Source: Calycina herbarum (taxonomy: Eukaryota; Ascomycota; Leotiomycetes; Helotiales; Pezizellaceae). Taken from it: a stretch of 64,000 nucleotides of DNA. The notes under the pieces were generated by a model. The model saw nothing but the letters and a program-made list of their open reading frames with translations, was not told the DNA's origin and did not search any database. The stretch covers positions 62,001-126,000 of the forward strand of contig LLEY01000089.1 of NCBI GenBank assembly GCA_001414485.1, written 5' to 3'. A program made the translations under genes and the position numbers. Numbering within the stretch: position 1 is the first letter of the stretch; each line of letters opens with the position of its first letter. Below, piece after piece: positions 54,814 through 64,000 of this stretch.

Positions 54814-57471
54814 CTAAATCCTCTTCCCATCCCTAAATTTACTCCCACTCCCACTCCCACTCCCCTCCCCCAAACCCCCAAAACCTCTAAGCACTTTCTG
54901 CTCTTGAAAACCAACATCACCGTCCAATAAATCATTCCTTCCTCTCGAAGAGGTACCAACAGCCGGTTTCGGCTCTTGGAACTCATAATCATCAGGTATA
55001 GGTTCAGCATCAAGGATATCCAATGCTTCATCGTTATCTTCCATTTGTATGCCACCGGAATCGGAGGATGAGTAGCCGTCATCTTCTTCTCCTTCGATAT
55101 GTTGTTGTTGCGAAGGTTGGGAAGTGAAAAGAGGAATGGTGGTGGGTGCCGATATGGTGGATGGTTGGGGTGAGGGTCTTGTTGTTTGGTTCGGGGTGTT
55201 GGTGAGAGTTGTTTCTGACATTGAAGCGGTGAGAGCTGGAGTGGAAGTTGATGTCGGAACTGGTTTCCTCGTCGTCGGAGAGAACGAATAAGCAGGGGCA
55301 GAAACATGTTCAGGATGTTCAAAAAGAACACTCGAACTTTCAGTGCCCCTTTGTAGACTCATCTGTCCAAAGGTCTGCGAGGGTGTTTTCTCCGTTGAAC
55401 TCCCAGGCCAAACAGGTTCATCGTCCATCATGCTGAACCCCCTAGAATTACTAGGTTTCGAATCCATCCCGGAATCATCACCGAAATCAATTAGATCCTC
55501 GTTATCCACGACTTTGATCTCAGCGTCCATTTCAATCGTTTCGTCTTCTACGTTGACATGTTCCACACCAACTCTTTTTAGTATCCTACCCACTAATTCC
55601 GGATAGCGGAGATGACCACTAACATCCTTAGTTAAATCTTCATTTCCAATTCCCTCAACACCTTTGATCTCCTGTAGACCAGCGACACCATATTGAATAG
55701 AAGTAGCACGGTATAGGAAAGCTAAGATGTAGTCGTTTTCACTGTATACATTAATCAACTTTCCCGAAACCACAGCTCGCATTTCCCTCCAATTATCCGA
55801 ATTAGAAGGAATAGGTGAGCCGATCAAGATGACATTTTCGATGAGACCGAAAGCTCTACGTTGTGCGAGGGATTTTAGACAAGAGTAAATTACTCGTGCA
55901 CCAAGTGAATATCCGATAAGAGTTACGGGTCTCTCGCCTTGTGCTTTATTAATTAGAGCATCAGCGAGAACTTCTCCGGCTTTCTCGGATCGATGTTTGG
56001 CTACTGCGAAGGGGGTATCGAGACTCGTTGCCATTTTCAAGAGGTATACGGGCCATAATGCAGACCAGAGGGTTGCGAGAACAGTTCGTTTCAGGATTTC
56101 GACTTTGACAAATGACCAAGCGTATGAAGAGACCATGTCTTTTAATGAATTCCCGAGTTCGAGTAAAGCGTCGATCTCATAACGAAGGGCAAAAGTCTCG
56201 CTGTCTCGTCCTAGAACTCGCCAAGGTTTGACGATATCTTCTTTGGTATTGAGCCAGCCATTGATGCCGATCGTGACTCGAAGTCTTCGAGTTTCCTCCT
56301 CGGGTAAGGGTTGACTTGTATGCTCGCCCCATTCTTCGGCGATGGGAATAAATTTGAAATCTGACACCTCCTTTGCGTAAGCATCCACCATCTCGCCCGT
56401 CATTTTCCCACCGAAAGCACCAAATAGGGTTCCAACCAAAGCCCCGTTCATAGCGAAGATACCCAGGAATGAAGCTACACCTCCTAGCCCTACACCTCCC
56501 ATCAATCCCCCAATAGCACCAGCTACGACTGGTGCAGCAAGACCACCTGTAATTCCAATAAGAGCTGCACCACCCAAAGAAGCCAATCCAACCTTCCAAC
56601 GACGCGAGGAAGCATTTTCAGCTTGTCGTTTTTGAGTCTCGGCATCCGCAGTGAGTGTTTTCGACGCCAACAGCAGAGTTTTTGATATCTCGTTTTCCTC
56701 CTTCGTTAGGACCGTCAGGGGAAGCGCAAAAGAAGAAGTAAGAAAACAAAGCAAAGTCCTCGAATGAGCAGAATAATGTCCTAAACTCAATAAAAGCAAT
56801 ACCATACAACTAACAACACAAACCCTGTCATCTTTCGAAATCGTTGTGAAGCGTGTGGAAATAGGCGGGTAAAGACTTTGTAACATGGAAATACTTTTCG
56901 CTTCATCGACTTCTCGTGATTCCGCTGCCAGGGCAGCAGATTCTTGCTCGGCGGTTTTGAAGAGAGTTTCGTTGGGCGTATAAGCTGGAGGTGGCACATT
57001 TCTAGTTTGCAACCATTCTCTTCGTTGCTCGGATCGTGGGTCTTCGGGACTGTCGGTGATTTTCCTCAGTCCAACTCGCACTTCATTCGCCCACTTGTCA
57101 AAATATCTCAAAGCATCCCTTTCCAAGGCGCGTAACTTTGGAGTGGAAGGGGAACGCTCAAGTCTTGCTTCTAGACGCTGCTGACGAGCTTCCTCTGATG
57201 GATCAGAATATGCTCCTGGTGAAGCGGAATTATCACGTGAAGAATCTGGATTTGCGAAGAGAGGTGCTGGGCCTGCTGAAGATTGATCAAAGGTGTATTC
57301 TAATTTCTTTCGCAACTGTCCGACGATGCTACCGATAAGAAGAGTGAAAGCGCGTTGTCTGGCGGGGTTGAGTGCCAGCTTCAGGTCTTTCGGGTCTGAT
57401 GCCGAGGGGGCCATGATTGCTGAAACGATTTCCTCGACCCAAGGTGATAGATAGATTGAGGTTTGGTCCAA
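54814..57471 (-). CDS. DUF726 alpha/beta-hydrolase-like membrane protein (Mil1/TMCO4 family)
   Basis: One long exon, 885 residues. The N-terminal third is helical and charged. A Gly/Ala-rich membrane region (about 290-360: GLASLGGAALIGITGGLAAPVVAGAIGG in outline, positions only approximate) follows, then LRVTIGINGWLNTKED, a second hydrophobic segment, and the hydrolase elbow LIGYSLGARV (Ser in GxSxG) with NVILIGSPIPSN and NVYSENDYILAFLYR after it. This matches DUF726, which includes yeast Mil1, an AP-1 adaptor-binding protein, and human TMCO4. Enzymatic activity is not established for the family. The last 200 residues are disordered and Ser/Thr/Pro/Asp-rich. The start MDQTSIYL fits the family; a small retained-intron-like insertion near DDRVCVVSC is possible but stays open. 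Confidence 0.88.
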   Translation of the reverse strand: MDQTSIYLSPWVEEIVSAIMAPSASDPKDLKLALNPARQRAFTLLIGSIVGQLRKKLEYTFDQSSAGPAPLFANPDSSRDNSASPGAYSDPSEEARQQRLEARLERSPSTPKLRALERDALRYFDKWANEVRVGLRKITDSPEDPRSEQRREWLQTRNVPPPAYTPNETLFKTAEQESAALAAESREVDEAKSISMLQSLYPPISTRFTTISKDDRVCVVSCMVLLLLSLGHYSAHSRTLLCFLTSSFALPLTVLTKEENEISKTLLLASKTLTADAETQKRQAENASSRRWKVGLASLGGAALIGITGGLAAPVVAGAIGGLMGGVGLGGVASFLGIFAMNGALVGTLFGAFGGKMTGEMVDAYAKEVSDFKFIPIAEEWGEHTSQPLPEEETRRLRVTIGINGWLNTKEDIVKPWRVLGRDSETFALRYEIDALLELGNSLKDMVSSYAWSFVKVEILKRTVLATLWSALWPVYLLKMATSLDTPFAVAKHRSEKAGEVLADALINKAQGERPVTLIGYSLGARVIYSCLKSLAQRRAFGLIENVILIGSPIPSNSDNWREMRAVVSGKLINVYSENDYILAFLYRATSIQYGVAGLQEIKGVEGIGNEDLTKDVSGHLRYPELVGRILKRVGVEHVNVEDETIEMDAEIKVVDNEDLIDFGDDSGMDSKPSNSRGFSMMDDEPVWPGSSTEKTPSQTFGQMSLQRGTESSSVLFEHPEHVSAPAYSFSPTTRKPVPTSTSTPALTASMSETTLTNTPNQTTRPSPQPSTISAPTTIPLFTSQPSQQQHIEGEEDDGYSSSDSGGIQMEDNDEALDILDAEPIPDDYEFQEPKPAVGTSSRGRNDLLDGDVGFQEQKVLRGFGGLGEGSGSGSGSKFRDGKRI

Positions 57472-58002
57472 GATGATATAGACCGGACGTTGTTTTTGTC
57501 AATGACTAACTCAACTCCAAGACAGTTCGCGGTTTGATATTATACCTCCGGGGAGACGTCAATTTTACGTGCAAGATAATGCTGCAGCCTGATTTGAGGG
57601 ATGAGCTAGTGGAGGCTCAATCACAACAGTGCCGTGCCCCTTTCATGCAGACCATCACCAGTTTTACGGGGCTGCCTTGCTCGTAAATTAATGGATTTTT
57701 TCATAGGATCGCACTGCATGTTTATACAGAAAGTTAATTGACCAGCCTCGCATATCGTGTTTGGTTGGTTATGTCGTACTATCCTACGTTGTATTGTTTT
57801 CGGAGGTTCTCCAGGCCCACGGCCTGCAGGTCATACTCGCTTCAGGCGGGTAGTCCCTGAAAATATGTTTCGCAGGGGGCTGGGCCTGGCTATTCAAGCC
57901 GCAGTCCAAGAAGAATTTTGAACCATATTGAGTTACGTAGAATTAAAATAAATATTCAGTCTATAAACCCGTGCCTACCCAGGAAATTAGTCCGAGAGCC
58001 CC
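57472..58002. other. Intergenic, DUF726 promoter and NCS1 3' side
   Basis: About 530 bp. A GC-rich inverted repeat, CCAGGCCCA and TGGGCCTGG, frames about 57810-57890 with smaller CCTGC/GCAGG complements inside. Confidence 0.4.
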
Positions 58003-59710
58003 CTAAAAATCATGAATGCCCTTCTCACCAACAACCTTGGTCTCCTCCGAATAACTCGGAGAACCACTGATGCTCTCAATCCCCTCCACAACCCCCTCAT
58101 CATTCTCAAATTTATCTTCCATCGGCCAAATTTTACCAAATGCAGTATAAAATACAAAGGCAACAATCGTTCCAATCAACCAACTCAAACTATACACATA
58201 AGTAGCACCCTTTGGAATACTCTTCTGTCCTGTGGCTTTCGCAAGACCAGCAAGATTAGGCGCAACACCAAGGATGAAAGCGGCGAATGCGCGGATATTG
58301 AAGCCATGGAAGAAAGAGTAGATGTCTGGGTGACGGTACAAACTTGAAAGGTTCAAGTGTCGATTTCGGAGCACCCAGAAATCGGACATCATTATGCCAG
58401 CAATGGGGCCAAGGAACATGGCATATCCACCGAGGAAAGCACTGAACGATGCAGCGGAATATTGAATGTTCCAAGGCGTAGCTGCGACGGAAATAATACA
58501 ACAAACGTAAGCTCCACGTCTGGCATTGATCCAAGATGGGAACCAGAGTGAGAGATCGTTGGAGAAAGATACCGAGTTGGCGGAGATATTGGTACCAATG
58601 ACAGCAAACATCCAGCAGAGACTGGAGAAGAATTGTGCTGCGCGGTTATTCCATAATGCGGAGACTTGGAGAGGGTTCCAGGTCAATACACCGTACACTT
58701 CTTGAGTAGCACTGGTCACGGTGATACCAAGGATACCACAAAGTGTAACGAGTACACAAAGCCCAACGGCTTGTGTCCAGAAAACCTGTTTCGGGTACTT
58801 GGCATATCGTGTGAAATCCGGCATGTTGAGAGCGAGTGTGGCTTTTGGACCAATCGTCGTCGTGACACATTGGAAGAACACAACAGCAACTGGGGTTCCA
58901 TCAAGGATGTGTGTTCCTTTGCTGAAGGTAGGACCAAATCCTTTCGCTGTCATATCGTTAGCATAATGTGATATTAATTCTTGGATTCATGAGACTTACC
59001 AGCCACAAGAGCCCAAATGAAGAGGGTAAGCCCGAATATTGGCATTATGATGGTCTTTGCCATAAACAGATATCTCAATTTCGAAACATGGAGATATAAC
59101 AGCGGCAATTGAACAATAATAAACAAAAAGAATGTCAACATCTGAGCTGAAGTGACATGTGCCGATGCTGGTATGTGATTCGGGAACTTTTTGAATGACG
59201 GCCAGATGGCCTCGATCATCGAAGCGATACATTGGCCGCCCTGGAAACTCTGAGTTCCAAACCCTTCAATGTGTAAGTCTTGTGCACTCCTTAACGTAAA
59301 TAGAACTTACAAATACACGCCACCACACCTCGAACAAAGACGGCAAAGTATGCACCATAAACGCCAAAGGTCGATCTCATCAATACCGGAAAGTTGACTC
59401 CGTAAATGCATCCAACGTATCCGTTGGCCATTGCCGGAATGCATACCAACATATGACCCACGATAACCGCGAGAATGGCTAGGCCTGGGCTCAAACCCTT
59501 GCTAATTGAGGAAGAAGCAACTTGATACATGGAAATACTGAAGGCCTCCGCGATCCAGAAACCCAATAGCGAAGGCCATGTCCATTTTCGTTCCTCAGAT
59601 TCGAAAGGAACAGGGTCAAGATCTTTGTTGGAGGCGATCCCATTTGGTCCGGTGGAATATGCCCCTGGCTCGGAGTACAGCCGGAATTTCTCGACAATTG
59701 CTGGCGCCAT
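58003..59710 (-). CDS. NCS1-family nucleobase/allantoin transporter (Fur type)
   Basis: Three exons (59710-59311, 59263-59000, 58946-58003) give 535 residues, the usual length of fungal Fur transporters. The N-terminal cytosolic part ends at KWTWPSLLGFWIAEAFSISMYQVASSS, the first helix and substrate-site loop. GVNFPVLMRSTFGVYGAYFAVFVRG and, across intron 1, WFGTQSFQGGQC are characteristic NCS1 motifs in helices 2-3. Later come CVTTTIGPKATLALNMPDFTRYAK and a NISANSVSFSNDL block in helix 8. NCS1 Fur proteins import uracil, allantoin, uric acid or related compounds with protons at the plasma membrane. The precise substrate cannot be read from sequence by eye. GATA-type motifs lie upstream. Confidence 0.9.
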
Positions 59711-61509
59711 GTTGAATAGATGAACGAACAGTGACGAACGAACTTACAACTATTCACAATTATAAGAAGTTTTGTCGTCAACCCCTATGTGGAAAGAACC
59801 CTGCCAAGAGATAAGAAATGTTGGTTGAGTGTTGGTTTTTGAGCGCTGACCACTTTACGTAGTATTGAGGCCCACAATAAAAAATGGAAAAAGTCCGTCG
59901 AAAGGCTCTGAAAATTCCACAGCTCATTAAAGTATAAGAGAATAAGAAAGGAAAAGACTGGACTTATGCTTTTTCACATGGTGGCCAGATATTTCTGCAC
60001 CAAAAATCCCCAAGATCTATCATGATTGAGACAGATTGTCAACATCTCAATCAAGATATCCAGATATCAATTCGATGTTGCTATCTTTCTATCTTGGCAA
60101 GGTACGTACCCCGGAAAATCTAGGGCGATAACTGATTAAGTGCCTCCTCGATGAAACTCCACTTCTATGACTAGCGGTTCTGTTGGCCGTAAATAAGGAC
60201 TTTTGGCCGCAAACAATACAAACTGGTTCCCCAGACGGGCTGGAGTTTTCCATTCCCAAAAGTACGGTTCTGCAAGATGCCAAGAGCTGAGATCCCCGGA
60301 TGTTGACCAGTGAGGTTGTCCCAAAGGACGGCAAGAGCCCTGCGGCGTCCTTCCCCGCCGCCATGGTGAAGCCCGGCGAAGTTGTGGAAGTCTTTCAGGG
60401 GGGAGAATGGAAGAATAAAGCAGCAGGCAGGCAGGGGAGAGCTGCATGAGGTTCTTTCGAGACTTCTCACTTCAAGTAATTTATGAAGCAGAGACGACGA
60501 TTGGATTACTTTACCCCCTTGGTTCGTACCACAGCTGGCTTCCTGTGGTTTGTCGATGTGATGAACTGCTCGGAATAAATCCCGTATGGTCAATATCGAT
60601 ATAAAGATGGCTGGGAATGGTCCCTCGTGTCGTTATAGCGCGGATATCCCATCCCATCTTTCAAATAATGTCCACTCGCGGGCCATATCACCCAATTGCC
60701 TCGAGCCAATTCGCCACTTGTTTACCGGTAACAAATGACGGATCCGCATACGGGTACGGGTATCAGCAGTCAACTGGTGGTACTAGTAGTCTTGCTGGAC
60801 TACCAGCAACTAGCATGGCCGCAACCGCCCAGAGAGCCGCCCGTCTCGGCGTCCACGAGGTCCCAGGGAGAGGGAACGGACGCAGCTCAAGGGCATCACT
60901 CGGGACGATTGACAGGTCGTTGGAATCGTCAGTAAGTCTTGTCTTGTCTCCGTAATGCCGTCGATAGAGTATCAATACCCACAGTGGATCAACGGCCATG
61001 CCATGCCACGCCATGCCATGCCATACCATGCCATACCACGCCGTCATGGGAATGCCATTTTCCCCTCTTTGCATTTTTCCCAAGCAAACATTGCTTGCTG
61101 CACCTCGTCTCAGCTCTTATCGTGCCCTTTTCCACAAAAACTTGGGTGGGACAACAGCGAAACCAGCCTTTAAAGTCGCCCGCTATCGACCAATACCAGG
61201 TTGATGAAGAATTCGGACAGCCTTCCGCCCGCCTCATGGTGGGGGACAGTGTGCTGATTGACTGCGGGTTGAGTAATTGATGGATCTTGCCCTTGCCCTT
61301 GCCCTCTCTACTACCTCGGGCGGAATAACATGCATTTTAAAGGTGGAGTGTGAGTTGAGAGAGGGGTGAATAATTCTGTCAAAATAGAAGTCCACGTCTT
61401 ATTTGGAGGGGTCGCGACTTCCCCTCCAATTTCAACTCAACGTTTAACTCCCTAATACATCTCACCAGCCTTACCCTCACCATCCCACCTCTCACCCCAA
61501 AAATTCAAA
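59711..61509. promoter_or_regulatory. Divergent intergenic region, NCS1 transporter and adenylate-forming reductase
   Basis: The 1.8 kb between the two start codons holds both promoters. GATA-factor-type motifs include AGATAAG at 59809-59815 and two AGATAG (minus strand) at 60081-60086 and 60089-60094, consistent with nitrogen control of a nucleobase transporter. A CCATGCCATG/CCATACC repeat is at about 60995-61042. Open frames in between have no recognisable content. Confidence 0.45.
60995..61042. repeat. CCATGC/CCATAC simple repeat
   Basis: Short tandem, imperfect pentamer-type repeat (CCATG with C/A variation) of about 48 bp in the promoter of the adenylate-forming reductase. Confidence 0.7.
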
Positions 61510-64000
61510 ATGGCACCGATGATGTTGGATTCGCCGGTGGAGGATAACACTTCATCAAAAACACTTCAAGTTTGCTCGGACTCATCAGTTGTGCCACCTG
61601 AGTACGCATCACAGAGAATCAAGGAGTTATGGTGGTTACATGGACATCCTCACTCGAAGCGGTATTCAAACCCAAAGCTGGTCAGTCTTGGAGCACTAGT
61701 ACGACATGATGGCGCAGCTTTCAAGGGCCAGAAAGCCTTTTTATATCCCACCTCGGCTGCCTCAAATACAACATATGAATCTATGACATGGGATGAGTTC
61801 GACCAAGTCACCGAGACACTTGCTCTATTATACGCCGATCGACTCCAGAATGAGCTCGCAGAAGCAAACTCGTCACGGGTGCAACCGACTGTAGCATTAC
61901 TGGGCGCTGGAAGGACATTGGAGTATTTCTGCACAGAGCTGGCTCTCCAGAAACTTGGTGTCAGAGTTCTTCTCCTTGCTGAATCCAATGCACGGAATGC
62001 ATTACACCATCTACTGGAAACTTGCAATGCTGTGGCAGTAATCACCGACTCAAAGAATTCCAAAGCTGACACGAACAATGTCAAAAAGATTGATATGGTC
62101 GAGGTCCTTCCCCAGTTCGCTGATGTCAGATATGCAGATCTTGATGCTGTCAAGTTCCAAGATTTCGGAGATATCTGGGAGAGACATACTTTCATTATCC
62201 ACTCCTCGGGTTCAACTGGCATGCCAAAACCTATCATTCACACAAACAGGAGTATGATGTTGATTGCGAGGATGTACCGATTATTTCAAGAGTTTAGCGC
62301 TGAGAACTGGTTTCTTCTTTTTCCATTGTATGTCTACCCATGCTTCTCAAGCACAAATGAATACTCACAGAAGTAGGTATCATATCGCGGGTATTTCCAT
62401 TGCATTATCTGGTTTACCAAATGGCCAAATTCTCTCATTTCCACCATTAGCATGGCCACCATCAAGTTCTGGCATATTTGCTGCTTGGAAAACACTTTCT
62501 TCAATGGGACACCCCGTGGACTTGACTCACTGTGCTCCCACATTAATCGAAAACATGTACGAATACATCACCGAAAACGGAGGCGACTTTTCTCCCTTGA
62601 TATCTCTGAAACTTCTTCAACCCGGTGGAGCCGCTCTCTCAGAAGGCATAGTCACAGCACTAACAGCCAACGGAGTTAACGTCAAAACCACATATGGCAG
62701 TACGGAAATCGGCCCTCCATTCCGCTCAATCCCACATACGAGGGATAACCCCAAATGCTACTCTTTCCGGAATTTGTACCCGGACAATCCTCTTCTGGAG
62801 ATGCAGGAGGTGGCAGAAGGTTCTTATGAGTGTGTTGTTCATAAGGGATTTGAGCTGGCTGCGGAATTATGGCAAAGCACAAACGAGCCTTACCGGACCA
62901 ATGATCTCTTTGTCCAAGACCCCCCTGGAAGTGGCTTCTTCGTTCTTATTGGTAGAAAGGATGATATTCTTGTGCACTCGAATGGAGAGAATACAAGTGC
63001 CGGCCCTCTCCAACTCGACATCCAAACTTCTTCCAAGTATATAAACACAGCTTTGGCACTGGGTCATTCGAAACCATGTGTCAGTCTTTTGGTGGAGTTG
63101 CACGAACAATACGACCCCGAGAGCGAGGATATCAGAGCTGAGGTTTGGAATGTAGTTCAATCTATCAACTCCAAATATCCAGGGCATTCTCAAATTATGA
63201 AATCTATGATCCGAGTGTTGCCAAAGGGGGAGAAGTTACCAGTCACACCAAAAGGAAACGTTAAGCGAAAAGAAGCCATGCAACTTTACGAAAAATACAT
63301 CGACCAATTCTACGTCGAAGACACTCCAGCGACCACCTCATCCGGATTTTCTCATGAAGCAGTAGGAGAATATATCCGCAACATCCTCGCATCTCTCTCC
63401 AACACCCCAATCACCGACATCCACAACTGGACAACCCTCTACGACCTAGGAATTGATTCCCGTCTCGCCCTCTCCCTCCGGGCCTCCCTTACTTCCCACT
63501 TCAGCCGTCCAATCTCCTTAAGCACAATTTTCGAAAACCCCTCCATCAGCAAACTAATGTCCTACTTCACCCATCCACTATCCCGTTCAAACTCCCCACT
63601 GCCCCCAGAACAGGTTTCCTCAATCGAAACAGTCCACCGCATAATCCAAAAACTAGAATCCGAATTCAAATCCTGGCCTCCCCGCTCAACTACCTCCTTC
63701 CCACCTATCAAAACAGAAACAATCCTCCTAACAGGATCCTCTGGCTCCCTAGGCACCGGTCTTTTGACAACTCTTTCTGCCTCGGAGCAAGTTGAGAAAA
63801 TCTATGCCATGGTTAGAGGCCCGAAGCATTTGGCTAAACTTAAGAAAGCGCTCGAAAGTCGAAAACTGGATTCGTCCATTCTTGACATTGAGAAAGGGGG
63901 GAAAATCGAGGTTGTAAACTTTAGTATGCAAGATCCACTGTTGGGATTAGATTTAGAGAAGTACTCTGAGTTGGCGAATAACGTTACGGTGGTGGTGCAG
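61510..64000 (+). CDS. NRPS-like adenylate-forming reductase (A-T-R), truncated at window end
   Basis: Exon 1 is 61510-62327 and exon 2 runs from 62377 past the window. The adenylation domain begins near residue 60 and includes the AMP-binding signature HSSGSTGMPKPI, then the splice gives FPLYHIAGISIALSG, later QPGGAALSE, TTYGSTEIGPP and the hinge-lysine region NVKRKE. A carrier domain follows with its phosphopantetheine serine in LYDLGIDSRLAL. A Rossmann-type thioester reductase begins ILLTGSSGSLGTGLL. Such enzymes activate a carboxylic acid with ATP, load it on the carrier and reduce it to aldehyde or alcohol with NADPH. There is no condensation domain. The substrate is unknown, and Lys2-type alpha-aminoadipate reductase is less likely because the N-terminus differs. 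The 3' end is outside the window. Confidence 0.88.

Noticed and set aside
61650..62237. 195-codon minus-strand open frame
   Set aside because: It is antisense to the adenylation domain, which is clearly the coding strand.

Overview
The window reads as nuclear DNA of a filamentous ascomycete (Pezizomycotina). Genes carry short introns of about 45-110 bp with GTRNGT donors and CAG/TAG acceptors. A filamentous-fungal PalC, a fungal-type (FunK1) kinase relic, a Fot1/pogo-like transposon remnant and AT-rich blocks with the C-to-T look of repeat-induced point mutation (RIP) are all present. A helotialean (Sclerotinia/Botrytis-like) genome is plausible, but the species cannot be fixed from sequence alone.

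Layout. 0.6-5.6 kb: an Ayg1-like polyketide-shortening hydrolase and an aquaporin, both minus strand. 5.6-8.85 kb: gene-free. 8.85-19.8 kb is a dense housekeeping block: a small charged protein of unknown function, pH-signalling palC, a small disordered protein, a head-to-head pair of TFIID subunits (TAF3-like and TAF7), mitochondrial ribosomal mL54, a complex I NDUFB10-like subunit, and an Nsr1/gar2 nucleolin-type protein. 22.2-23.4 kb: a secreted tyrosinase, followed 18 bp after its stop codon by a RIP-degraded Fot1/pogo element with 46-bp terminal inverted repeats, into which a solo LTR with a perfect 5-bp target duplication has inserted. 25.7-30.5 kb: gene-poor and repeat-bearing.

30.5-44 kb: a tail-anchored disordered protein with a candidate Atg8-interacting motif, a compact MITE, a mucin-like single-span membrane protein, a Cys-rich single-span membrane protein and an Mnn1-type mannosyltransferase, separated by long intergenic tracts. 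44-54 kb: AT-rich relic DNA around the chromosomal passenger subunit Nbl1/borealin, then two broken genes (a HARBI1-like transposase and a FunK1 kinase). 54.8-64 kb: a DUF726 (Mil1/TMCO4) hydrolase-like protein, an NCS1 nucleobase transporter, and divergently an adenylate-forming reductase (NRPS-like, A-T-R) that runs off the window end.

Most genes look like independent housekeeping or surface genes; no full biosynthetic cluster is visible. Possible functional links are the two pigment-type enzymes (Ayg1-like, tyrosinase; 20 kb apart), the TAF3/TAF7 divergent promoter, and the NCS1/adenylate-reductase divergent pair. Splice sites were placed by eye from reading frame, splice consensus and family alignment from memory; no searches were run.
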